From contig MTSL01000089.1 of assembly GCA_002794465.1 (NCBI GenBank), positions 1 to 24,289 on the forward strand: a stretch of DNA of 24,289 bases, written 5' to 3'. Position 1 is the stretch's first letter, and every line of letters begins with the position of its first letter. This DNA comes from Paramicrosporidium saccamoebae. Its lineage: Eukaryota > Rozellomycota. The translations under genes were made by a program, and so were the position numbers. The notes beneath the pieces are model-generated. The model was not told where the DNA came from, did not search any database, and saw only the letters and a list, made by a program, of their open reading frames with translations. Below, one piece after another: positions 10,701 through 17,942 of this stretch.

Positions 10701-11302
10701 AAGCGTCGGCTGAAGGCACTGATACAACGCCACCGGAAGAGCGGTTTGCCGAGGCGCGTCGTCAACATCAGAAAGAGTTGAACGATCCTATCGATCCAAA
10801 CATTTCCGATACGGATCCGGAATACACTTGCACGGAGCGTCTGCTTGTTCTTTACTTTGAGCAGATCCAATTTCCATTACATCGTGTCGAAATTCCTCCG
10901 CAATTTGAATGGCCCCGTGCAGTGAAAGGATCGCGTCGTCCCGAGGAACCGTTGGATACATTTATCCAGGAATGGCTGCTCGATGTGTACGACCAGCTGA
11001 GTGATAACATTGGAGATCGCAGTGTCAAATTTGACGCACTACAAGCCTTGAGACTGCTTTCGGCGTACATCCGAACTTTGATGAAGTTTATGGGCTTTTC
11101 GCCCACCATTGCCCACGATTTGCTGGTTTACATGTACAGCCCCCTCCATGACGCTGTCATCCAGAAGGGCCAAGAACTACCTTCCACAAGCACTATTACT
11201 ATAAAACCGAAGAAGGCGGGTGCTGCTGCTGCACCGACATCGGGCCTCAGCTCAAAGGAAGAGTTAGAGGCAAAGCTACGCAGGAGAGGCGAGCAAGGTT
11301 GA
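7717..11302 (+). CDS. Large secreted protein, novel family, paralogue 1 (two exons)
   Basis: Exons are 7717-8324 and 8356-11302, giving 1,184 aa. I chose the ATG at 7717 because it opens directly into a signal peptide (MILLLAVLFGSALSA, then VVPDFTPL). An in-frame ATG at 7687 would add ten residues. No domain is recognised. It is clearly homologous along its length to the next gene: PDFTPL/PDMTPL, RQVIRAYIR/RQVIRAFVQ, RYREQMLI, MAPFR, YTDGFKYF, KAVHTLA, a QFP-FEWP block and EWLLDVYD. Two tandem copies of a 63-66-aa unit (W-L start, HGP, FDIQ, RKSLS) lie at 9086-9472. There is no obvious second membrane segment. The C-terminus is Lys/Ala/Arg-rich. The 3' side has GATAAATAATAA rather than a strict AATAAA. 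A secreted or surface role is inferred from the signal peptide only. Confidence 0.87.
8325..8355 (+). other. Intron of secreted paralogue 1 (31 nt, phase 2)
   Basis: Donor GTATCT, branch-like CTAAT, acceptor TATTTAG. Removal joins ARAMT to AAIGYLKIL in frame. The position, phase and length match the intron of paralogue 2 exactly. Confidence 0.93.
9086..9472 (+). repeat. Two tandem coding repeats (66 and 63 aa) within paralogue 1
   Basis: Unit 1 (9086-9283) and unit 2 (9284-9472) share P-x-L-x-x-x-W-x-L at the start, an EIDG/EIGG then HGP block, RR-RLFDIQI, and RSTA-RKSLS. A third W-motif (PDLSWLL) follows at 9473. Paralogue 2 has a single equivalent unit (13077-13268) followed by PDLSWLS. 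Whether one copy was gained here or lost in paralogue 2 cannot be told from two sequences. Confidence 0.85.
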
Positions 11303-11559
11303 TATATAGGATAGATCAATGATAAATAATAATGTTTGTTCCCAGCGAGATTTGTGGTAATTGCCTGTAAAAGAGGTAAATTTGCATACATAATATACTC
11401 TTTCTCCGTGATCCGTTAATATACTTGATCACAATATTGTGACGTAGAGGCAGAGGATTGACTAGTTGCTGGGTATTTGAGGACAGTGAGATGTGATGTG
11501 TATCTATACTATTATAGGATTAGCAGTGAACAATCCCCCTTCCCGTCTGTGGTATTATC

Positions 11560-11610
11560 CCCACTACGCGACAACTCCCACTACGCGACAGTTCCCACGG
11601 CGCGATAATA
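11560..11610. repeat. 17-bp tandem repeat, three copies
   Basis: Copies start at 11560, 11577 and 11594. The shared core is CCCAC(TA)CGCGA. The first two differ at two positions near their ends, and the third is more diverged. It lies 125-175 bp upstream of the paralogue 2 ATG, so it could be an array of protein-binding sites. No similar array occurs upstream of paralogue 1. Confidence 0.75.
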
Positions 11611-11660
11611 CAAATCCATATCATGGTCAAAAATGCAACTCGTTGGTTGGTCCTTGAACA

Positions 11661-11689
11661 CCAATAATCTTTGGACCCTGCGAACCAAT
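11661..11689 (+). promoter_or_regulatory. Two CCAAT boxes upstream of secreted paralogue 2
   Basis: CCAAT at 11661-11665 and 11685-11689, placed like those ahead of paralogue 1: the nearest box is about 45 bp before the signal-peptide ATG in both genes. Confidence 0.45.
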
Positions 11690-11734
11690 CGTCATTTAAC
11701 CATGTTGACGACGCACACCTCGCTGAGATTCAAG

Positions 11735-14700
11735 ATGAAGCTCCTCCTTTTAATTGTGGGCACCATTCTCGGATCGGTCCTGTCGGCTCTTCCTGACATG
11801 ACTCCGCTAGAGTCTACCTTTGTACGAGAGTCTTGGGGCGAGTTGCGTAAATCCGGCGAGATCCCCGAAAACCCAATGCATCCCAAGTTTGTCATCCTCT
11901 TGCAGAATCGTCGATATTTGGCATTCATCCAAGCCGTGGATGCAGAGCGCTACTTGACATCCGCCATCATGGAACCCAAACTGGTTGCCACCTTTCTCGA
12001 CCTCAACGAGCAAAAGATGCCATTGCCCGTCTCGTATCCGCCCAGCGCCCAACAGCTTATTGCGGAGATTAAGGATATTCCCGAAGAATCTGACACGGAA
12101 CGGATCCTCAAGAGACAGGTCATTCGGGCTTTTGTCCAGTTCCATAATAAAGTCCACAAGAATCTGAACCAGCTGGCCTTGCACTTGCTGCATCCCGGCT
12201 CCACGGACGACTCGTCCTCTCCAAAGATGCAGATGTGGGTTGAGGAAATGATTAGAGTCACCGACACTAGCAGGATACCCGATTGGATCAAATGGTTGAG
12301 CATCCATCCTATTCCTAGGTTTGACTATAAACGAGAATATGCCCTGACGTAAGATTTTTGTTATTTGGCTAATTATTAGTGCTGCCATTAAATACACCGA
12401 GTTTCTGGTCCGCAGTAAAAGTAGTCGCACTATGCGTCATCGAACCGGCAGATTGGAGTCATCCATCGTTGTCAGGTACACGACAGATTTCAAAAATGAA
12501 GTTATCCGACGTCTCCTCCACGAACATTCATACTTGGCCCTGCTTGAATACGTCACATCGCCTTTTACGCGGGACAGGAATTCTCGCAAGAAATACGATC
12601 CATCCGGTTTCGATATCAGCCAGCCTGACAAAGAGCAGACCTATTTCCTTATGTCCGATGAACGCCCCCCTCTGTTGCTCGAGGCTATCATGACGCTCCT
12701 CGGAGATCCAAGATTGCCCGTCGTCAACAAGATTGAAATGATTACCATGTACTCTCAGTTATTCTGCGACAGTCTCGATGCAAGTCACGCAGACAATCTG
12801 GTCGACTTTGTCCTCGCCCTGTCATTGATGCCCAACCAGCAAGATGCTTGGAAGATTAGAAATGCCTTTATAACCACTTGTAAAAGTTCAGATTGGAGCA
12901 GTGTGGTAAAGGAAAACTTTGCTTTTTCGCCCTTCAACAGGCCAATTGACATTCGCGACCATTGGAGACAGCCGCCCTTGGAGCAGCTTGCAGATGTTTT
13001 TGTGACCAGCGAGCACAATCAACACTCTCGTCAAACGTTACAATCCCGACATGCATTACATGTTCCATTTACCAAGCCCAAGTTGGAGATTGCTTGGCTA
13101 TCGGGCCCAAAGGTGCCTCAAGTTACTTTTGGTGGCTTTGAACATTTGATCTCACATGGCCCCGTTCCTCGAAATCGCGAACCTTTTGACATTCAACTCA
13201 CGCGCTCATCCACCGATAGTCGACATGAGACTAAACGCGCCTTGGACGAGACGATTAGCATCACAAAACCTGATCTCTCGTGGCTGTCGAGGGTTGCTGG
13301 TCGCACCTTGGTGAAGGAAGACCATCATGTGCCGTTCCTCGAATTTCTCGATAATCGCACCCATTTCAACTTTGAAGACGTCCAACTGGCCAAAAATATG
13401 CCTCTCATCGAAAAGAAAATCCTTGAAGCGCGCACTGAACCGTACGCCAATATTTTCGAGGAGATAGGCGAGCTATTCAGCCGACCCCGTCCAGAGATCA
13501 ACAGGCTGCTCATGGCCGTTTTCCCAAAGATGCAGAAGAAACATGCGACAATCAATACGTCCAGTATGACTTCGGAGGAAAAAGATAACGGCAAGAGAGC
13601 AACCGTTAATGATTTGGTCGAGTTGGTGCTATTCTTTGAAGAGAGGGGATACACTAAAACGCCTGCCTTTCTCGATCTGCTCGCCTACATTCTCAAAGAA
13701 GATAAGGAGGACACTTCCAGCTTTCGTAATACCGTGTTCACCGAGCTTTGCATTGGCAATGTTCCAGCAAACGTCACTGATCCCATGACCACTAGGTGTC
13801 GGGAACTACCACAGTTCATAGTCGATCGCTACCGCGAGCAGATGCTGATTGCAATGGAAAACTTGCGTCAGAAACCAAGAGATCCAGCATTGGAGACAAA
13901 GATTACTGGGTTGAACAACGTATACTCTAACATTTGGGCGCGTGCAGGAGATTTGTTCAAGCCGAAATATCGCTTGACCTATGGTGCCAATGCCTTTGAC
14001 GAGACGAAGCAGATAACTGCCTATGGAGATAGCACAATGTTGCAACAGGCATTCTCACTGGATTATGTGAGGGCAGTTGAAGCACTAAACTTGGATTCCA
14101 TGGCACCATTCCGACGCTCTCTAATCCCCTGGATCAGCCACACAGCTATGAAGCAACATAATAGGCTAATGGTCGAGTCAGAGATTTTGTACGGTCTGAC
14201 CGCGAGGGAGGCCATTTTGGACATGAAGTACTTTTTCGGTAAAAAGCCCTACCAGGCTCTACATTATACCGATGGATTCAAGTATTTTCTCGCCAGAGCG
14301 GTGCATACGTTGGCTGCTGCGAACAAATGGGAATTGCACACCAACATTGTGCTCAAACGATGGCATCCCACCACCATAGAGGCCTTCTCAGACTGCGATC
14401 CACGAGATTCATTAGTCAATTCTAGGCCCATAGTCAGCGTGCTAAACCCGCCACCGCCGGTGAGACAGGTTACGGCAGCCCAGATCTTGGCAGAGAATGA
14501 GCGTCGAGATCAGTTTACTATGACTGATCCGAGAGACCCAACCACAAACGCCCCACTCAGCTGCACAGTCTCATTGCTGACGCTCTATTTCGACCAGACA
14601 CAGTTCCCCTTCTACCACACTACGATCGATCCTGAATTCGAATGGCCCGAGGTCGTCGAGCCAGCGGTTAGGCCCGAGCTGAAGGGTCATCTTTCTGGAA

Positions 14701-15041
14701 TTCTGCACGAATGGCTTTTGGAGGTGCACGACAATATTCTGGCAATTTATGATAAAAAGAACAAGAAGATGCTCAACCCAGCCGCGGCCATTCTCGTCCT
14801 CAAAGTCTACATCAGGGTGCTTATAAAGTATATGGACTTTTCGCCCTCAGAGGCCAAGCCCTTGCTCCAATACATCGTTAGCAGCTTGACCATTGCATAC
14901 AAGGCAGCAGGATTGACGCCCGTTACTAGCTTTAGCACTGCGACAGTAGAGGCAGAAGAAGAAGACGCAGATGCAGGAGATATGGCAGCGATTATGAAGG
15001 CACATTTTACGAAAATGAACGCTAAAAACGGCAGCGCATGA
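11735..15041 (+). CDS. Large secreted protein, novel family, paralogue 2 (two exons)
   Basis: Exons are 11735-12348 and 12380-15041, giving 1,091 aa. The ATG at 11735 opens into a signal peptide (MKLLLLIVGTILGSVLSA, then LPDMTPL). An in-frame ATG at 11702 would add eleven residues. The protein aligns with paralogue 1 from the signal peptide to near the C-terminus. It conserves the Cys pair around LCIGNVPANVTDP-TTRC, the YREQMLI helix, MKYFFGKK-YTDGFKYFLARAVHTLA, KRWHPTTIEAFSDCDP and the FEWP/HEWLLEVHD block. It has one copy of the 64-aa W/HGP/FDIQ unit, against two in paralogue 1. The C-terminus differs: acidic Glu/Asp-rich, then basic. The stop is followed three bases later by AATAAA, and Nup54 starts 26 bp downstream. 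The family is unrecognised; tandem duplication is evident. Confidence 0.88.
12349..12379 (+). other. Intron of secreted paralogue 2 (31 nt, phase 2)
   Basis: Donor GTAAGA, branch-like CTAAT, acceptor ATTAG. Removal joins EYALT to AAIKYTEFL. It is orthologous in position to the intron of paralogue 1, so it predates the duplication. Confidence 0.93.
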
Positions 15042-15067
15042 AAGAATAAATGAATATTTATTAGACA

Positions 15068-15949
15068 ATGTTCAACTTTGGTGCCGCTCCCAGTGTTGGA
15101 GTTGCTAACCCGGCACCGGCAATGAATATCCCACAGGCCCCTACTACAAGTAGCACGTCTTTCTCCACGCACCCGTTCCAGTATATTCAAGAGTGCCTCG
15201 ATCCCAACTCGCCAAACTACCGTTTTCGCGTAAGCTGTGCCGGTCCGAGACTGACGGTGTAGTACTTTTTTTATAATGCTGTCCCTGGAGGCATTGGAGC
15301 AGCACCGGCGCGTCCTGCACACGTCTCCCAAGCGCTTTGGACACAGACCCTTAATGATAATCCTGATCCTTCCAAGTACCCCCACAAGGATAGTCTAACG
15401 GTTAGAATGGCGCCGGTACTGGCAAATGGATTCAATGACCTGACCACTCGTCGTGCATGGCAAAAAGAGCACGAAGTTGCACAACGGGGCAAGCTGGACG
15501 AGCTGGAACAGCGGTTGGCCTTGCTGCTTACGCGGCAAGACCTGGACGTGTCCACGCAGCTGCAGGTCATTCAGAAACAACAACTGAAGCTGACACTACG
15601 GGTTGTCCAGCTGATGCGGCGTGTTGAAGTATTACGTCGTGTTGGTGGTCGCATGACACCTGCTGAGCAAGCTCTCCTTGGACGCATCCAATCAATAACG
15701 ATGCGACTAAATCATGCGCCCATATCTGGAATTTTGTCAATGCAAAGCCAGCTAAACGCGCTAATGGAGGGGGGACGTCTTGATCCGTTGGCCAGTGCGC
15801 GACAATGTGTGATTGCGGATGAACAATCCATGGACACGCTGTACACGCTCCTAGAACAGCAACAACGTGGTGTCAAAGCGGTGATTGAGACGATAAACAA
15901 GGATTCGCGAGATCTTGATTTAATGCGGCATGGATTTACTCTTCAATAA
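15068..15949 (+). CDS. NUP54: Nup54/Nup57, central-channel nucleoporin lacking FG repeats (three exons)
   Basis: Exons are 15068-15229, 15263-15375 and 15406-15949, giving 272 aa. Nup54 forms the Nup62-Nup58-Nup54 coiled-coil complex lining the pore channel. Family hallmarks after splicing are DPNSPNYRF followed by YFFYNAVP, QALWTQTLNDNPDPSKMAPV, GFNDL, a Gln/Leu-rich coiled coil (about residues 120-185) with LMRRVEVLR, and LNALM near the end. Animal and yeast homologues carry many FG repeats at the N-terminus. Here there is only MFNFG and a short Pro/Ala/Ser/Thr stretch. With just 26 bp to the upstream gene there is no room for a missing FG exon. The stop TAA is inside AATAAA (15945-15950). 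Identification is confident. Confidence 0.92.
15230..15262 (+). other. Nup54 intron 1 (33 nt, phase 0)
   Basis: Donor GTAAGC, branch-like CTGAC, acceptor GTGTAG. Removal joins NSPNYRFR to YFFYNAVP, as in Nup54 homologues. The intron's only in-frame stop is its terminal TAG. Confidence 0.94.
15376..15405 (+). other. Nup54 intron 2 (30 nt, phase 2, stop-free)
   Basis: Donor GTACCC, near-consensus branch site CTAAC, acceptor GGTTAG. Retention would add ten residues without a frameshift or stop. Removal gives NPDPSKMAPV, which matches NPDPTRMVPV of animal Nup54, while the retained version interrupts this conserved block. Splicing is therefore strongly favoured. Confidence 0.88.
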
Positions 15950-15971
15950 ACATGTAGTATCATTAGAATAA

Positions 15972-16031
15972 GGGTGGGCGGGGTAGAGTGAGGACGGGTG
16001 GAGTAGAGTAGAGTAGGGTGGGAGATGGAGT
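15972..16031 (+). repeat. G-rich purine tract with GTAGA repeats
   Basis: Runs GGG-T-GGG-C-GGGG, then repeated GTAGA/GGAGTAG units, nearly all G, A and T on the plus strand. Three closely spaced G-runs plus a later one come near to a G-quadruplex pattern, but the last loop is longer than the usual seven bases. Confidence 0.5.
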
Positions 16032-16040
16032 AGTGAATTT

Positions 16041-16200
16041 AGTGGGAACAATGTATGCAACGGGAACAATGAATGCAAGAGTGTGGGCCGCAGCCATTTT
16101 AGTGAGAATGATGAATATAATGGCATGGTCCGCGGCTACTTTAATGATAACCGTGACTGCAACGAGAACAATTAATATAATGTTCTGGTCCGTAGTTATA
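16041..16200 (+). repeat. Degenerate minisatellite with 20/40-nt periodicity
   Basis: A-type 20-mers resembling AGTGGGAACAATGTATGCAA begin near 16041, 16061, 16101 and 16161. B-type units with GTGGGCCGCAGCC or TGGTCCGCGGC follow near 16082, 16125 and 16185. The order is roughly A-A-B-A-B-spacer-A-B, so a 40-nt AB unit was duplicated and has decayed. No function is evident. Confidence 0.6.
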
Positions 16201-16342
16201 CCACCTCAGGATTGTCATTTACAGAATAATATAATCCTATTCAGAGAGGCCAGGGTGGGGGTTTAGTGGGTAATCCTTTGGATTTGGATAACCAAGTCGG
16301 GATGGCCTATAATAGCCCTTGGGAAATGATGAGCAAGTAAAA

Positions 16343-16508
16343 GGTCCGAGCACGGTCGTCATCTTGCGCGTGCAGCAGACTGTACGGGTGTAACGACGAC
16401 CGACAGAAACGGACGTTCCATGCCCGCCCCTTAGTTGGACGCGGGAAAGGCCCGTCCGACACGACCATTGAGCCGCCGTCGTAGAGACGTCGGTTGATAT
16501 GTCGACGT
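16343..16508. ncRNA. Candidate structured non-coding RNA
   Basis: GC-rich segment with stacked inverted repeats. GTCCG (16344-16348) pairs with CGGAC (16410-16414). Inside it, CGGTCGTC (16353-16360) pairs perfectly with GACGACCG (16395-16402). Inside that, CGTGCAG (16369-16375) pairs with CTGTACG (16380-16386) around a CAGA loop. Downstream hairpins are GGACG/CGTCC (16437-16441/16453-16457), ACGAC/GTCGT (16461-16465/16478-16482) and ACGTCG/CGACGT (16487-16492/16503-16508). I cannot assign a family or strand. Boundaries are approximate, and RNA status is inferred from folding potential alone. Confidence 0.38.
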
Positions 16509-16617
16509 ACATGAGCCGTGATGTTTGCTGCTATGAGGTCAATTACGCTTCTGATCCCACATGAGCGAGCGAGTGAGGGTGAGATGGTATATTATATCTA
16601 TGAATCAGGCTCTTTCT

Positions 16618-16634
16618 AATAAAAGGCCTTTATT
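16618..16634. terminator. Back-to-back AATAAA poly(A) signals
   Basis: AATAAA on the plus strand (16618-16623) and AATAAA on the minus strand (16634-16629) are separated by AGGCC, forming a near-palindrome. The minus copy can serve the CDC20/FZR1 mRNA, with a 3' UTR of about 110 nt. The plus copy would serve a plus-strand transcript from the gene-free region, if one exists. Confidence 0.5.
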
Positions 16635-16745
16635 ACGCTACACACGAATAGAGGTCCCATGTCTATTAGTGAATGAATCTTGGATTGTCCTCTAAATTGG
16701 TACATTTCCATCTACAAGCCCATCCAACCTCTAATTACAGTGGAT

Positions 16746-17831
16746 TTATCGGAAATCGACAGAGTCAATCAAGTCGCATCGTTTGGTACGCGGAGTAAAG
16801 ACGGGCCATATGCGTATGGTTTCATCGGCACTACCGGTGGCCACACTGACGCCATCAGGTGCAGCAGCCATGTAAAGAACGCGTTGGGAATGACCACGCA
16901 TGACGGCAGTTGTATGCATTGACGCATCCCATCGCAGACAGAGATGCTCAGAGAAGCCGTGAGTACTACACAGCTCGTCGCCTGACCAGGCCAATGCACA
17001 CACTTGGGAGGCTGTTTTGTGGGTGGAGAGTAGGCCAGAGTGGAGAGACCACAGACGGATACATCGATCAGCCGTGCCTCCTCCCGAAGCCAAGACACCG
17101 CTTCGAGTGGGAGACCAGGCTAATGCTTTGACGGCGGCAGTATGTTCCATCCATCGTTGCAGGGGAGTATTCATGCGAGCATCCCAAATACAGATGGCAT
17201 TATCATTTCCCCCCGAAGCAAGCCGACCACAACGATCCCACTGAAGACCACAGATTTCCTGTTCATGGGCCTCGCAGATGCGTTGGGCGGGACGACGTCG
17301 GAGATCGTGGTGGAGGAGAGTGCGATCACGACTGCCTGATGTCAGCAGTGATCCTTGCCAGGCCAATACACCGACCCGTGCCGAATGGCAAGTCAAAGGG
17401 GTCCTTTTGCCGCTTGTCCCGTCCAATAACTCTACACTACCGGTGCGACTTCCAATGGCCAACAATCCATCGGGGGACCAGGCTACACTGGTGACTTTGT
17501 CCCGTAGCAACGCCACACAACGGGCTTTTCCAGTGTGTGCATCCCACACGTGAACTTTGCAGCCCAATCCCACTGCTAACAGTCCTTCTGCTGACCAACT
17601 CAGCAGATTCAAATAGTAATCGTCCTCTAAGCCGGGGGCATCTAAGATTCGGGTGGGGACAATACGTTCCGGCTCCATCAATGTCGACGCTGCTGACGGC
17701 ATCCGCGTCTTGTACTCGGCCAACACCAACGGAGCAATTTCCATCTTTCGTGGACTTAGCACTGGTGATCCTCGACTGACGCTGTCCAGAATGCCCTTTA
17801 AGGGCGATGTCATCATGACACTCCGATCCAT
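16746..17831 (-). CDS. CDC20/FZR1 (Fizzy) WD40 activator of the anaphase-promoting complex
   Basis: 361 aa from the ATG at 17831, no intron. Fizzy proteins recruit substrates to the APC/C ubiquitin ligase. The diagnostic RILDAPGLEDDYYLNLLSWS (residues 62-79) precedes a seven-blade WD40 propeller with VTSVAWSPDGLLAIG, HSARVGVLAW, SGSRDRTLLHHDLR, HEQEICGLQWD, LASGGNDNAICIWD, AVKALAWSP, LASGGGTADRCIRLW, STHGFSEH and HSQRVLYMAAAPDG-VATGSADETIRIW. The frame extends upstream to an ATG at 17927, but that would leave 15 bp to the neighbouring stop. A TATAAAT box lies about 31 bp and an ATTGG 13 bp before the ATG at 17831. The canonical C-box (DRYIPxR) is absent from either version; MDRSVMM at the start is at best a remnant. 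The C-terminus ends in Phe-Arg, where the Ile-Arg tail is usual. Features of CDC20 and FZR1 are mixed, so I leave the symbol open. Confidence 0.9.
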   Translation of the reverse strand: MDRSVMMTSPLKGILDSVSRGSPVLSPRKMEIAPLVLAEYKTRMPSAASTLMEPERIVPTRILDAPGLEDDYYLNLLSWSAEGLLAVGLGCKVHVWDAHTGKARCVALLRDKVTSVAWSPDGLLAIGSRTGSVELLDGTSGKRTPLTCHSARVGVLAWQGSLLTSGSRDRTLLHHDLRRRPAQRICEAHEQEICGLQWDRCGRLASGGNDNAICIWDARMNTPLQRWMEHTAAVKALAWSPTRSGVLASGGGTADRCIRLWSLHSGLLSTHKTASQVCALAWSGDELCSTHGFSEHLCLRWDASMHTTAVMRGHSQRVLYMAAAPDGVSVATGSADETIRIWPVFTPRTKRCDLIDSVDFR

Positions 17832-17942
17832 ACAAACAGACCAATGACACGAGGGATTTATATCATGTGGATACAAAAACCACAAGGGTAGACTAGTATC
17901 GGAATATGACTTGATGCATATCATCAATTCCGTTACTTTACA

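Larger units (their letters stand above)
11303..11734. other. Intergenic region between the secreted paralogues
   Basis: 432 bp with no credible gene. It contains the 3' end of paralogue 1 (AT-rich, GATAAATAATAA near 11321), a perfect 14-bp palindrome TCACAATATTGTGA at 11429-11442, a threefold 17-bp tandem repeat at 11560-11610, and CCAAT boxes starting at 11661 and 11685 close to paralogue 2. It is presumably the 3' UTR of the first gene plus the promoter of the second. Confidence 0.6.
15950..16745. other. Longest gene-free stretch, with repeats and possible structured RNA
   Basis: 796 bp without a convincing protein gene. In order it holds a G-rich purine tract (15972-16031), a degenerate minisatellite (16041-16200), an AT-rich spacer, a GC-rich segment with nested inverted repeats (16343-16508), a purine run GAGCGAGCGAGTGAGGG near 16563, a back-to-back pair of AATAAA signals (16618-16634) and the probable 3' UTR of the CDC20/FZR1 gene. 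Short frames at 16018-16266 (+) and 16237-16512 (-) look non-coding. Confidence 0.6.

Noticed and set aside
15407-15949. Independent gene starting at the ATG at 15407
   Set aside because: This is exon 3 of Nup54; splicing from the upstream exons restores the conserved NPDPSKMAPV block.
16018-16266. 82-codon plus-strand frame over the minisatellite
   Set aside because: Its repeated peptides follow from the DNA repeat. It is hydrophobic and Met-rich in an atypical way, and has no homology I can see.
16331-16346. CCTTTTAC on the minus strand, as in the invariant U5 snRNA loop 1
   Set aside because: An 8-base match is expected about once by chance in a window this size, and the flanks do not form the required stem with an 11-nt loop.
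16337-16420. AAGGTCCGAG (+) and GGAACGTCCG (-), resembling conserved region I of RNase P/MRP RNA
   Set aside because: The partner strand of the P4 helix is only about 60 bases away, far too close for RNase P or MRP, and other conserved regions are not recognisable.
16237-16512. 91-codon minus-strand frame over the candidate RNA region
   Set aside because: The composition is irregular, no domain is seen, and the DNA is dominated by inverted repeats that explain the sequence better.
17832-17927. N-terminal extension of the CDC20/FZR1 gene to the ATG at 17927
   Set aside because: It leaves 15 bp to the ankyrin stop and adds no C-box, and the segment contains TATA and ATTGG elements properly spaced for the ATG at 17831. 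It is not fully excluded.
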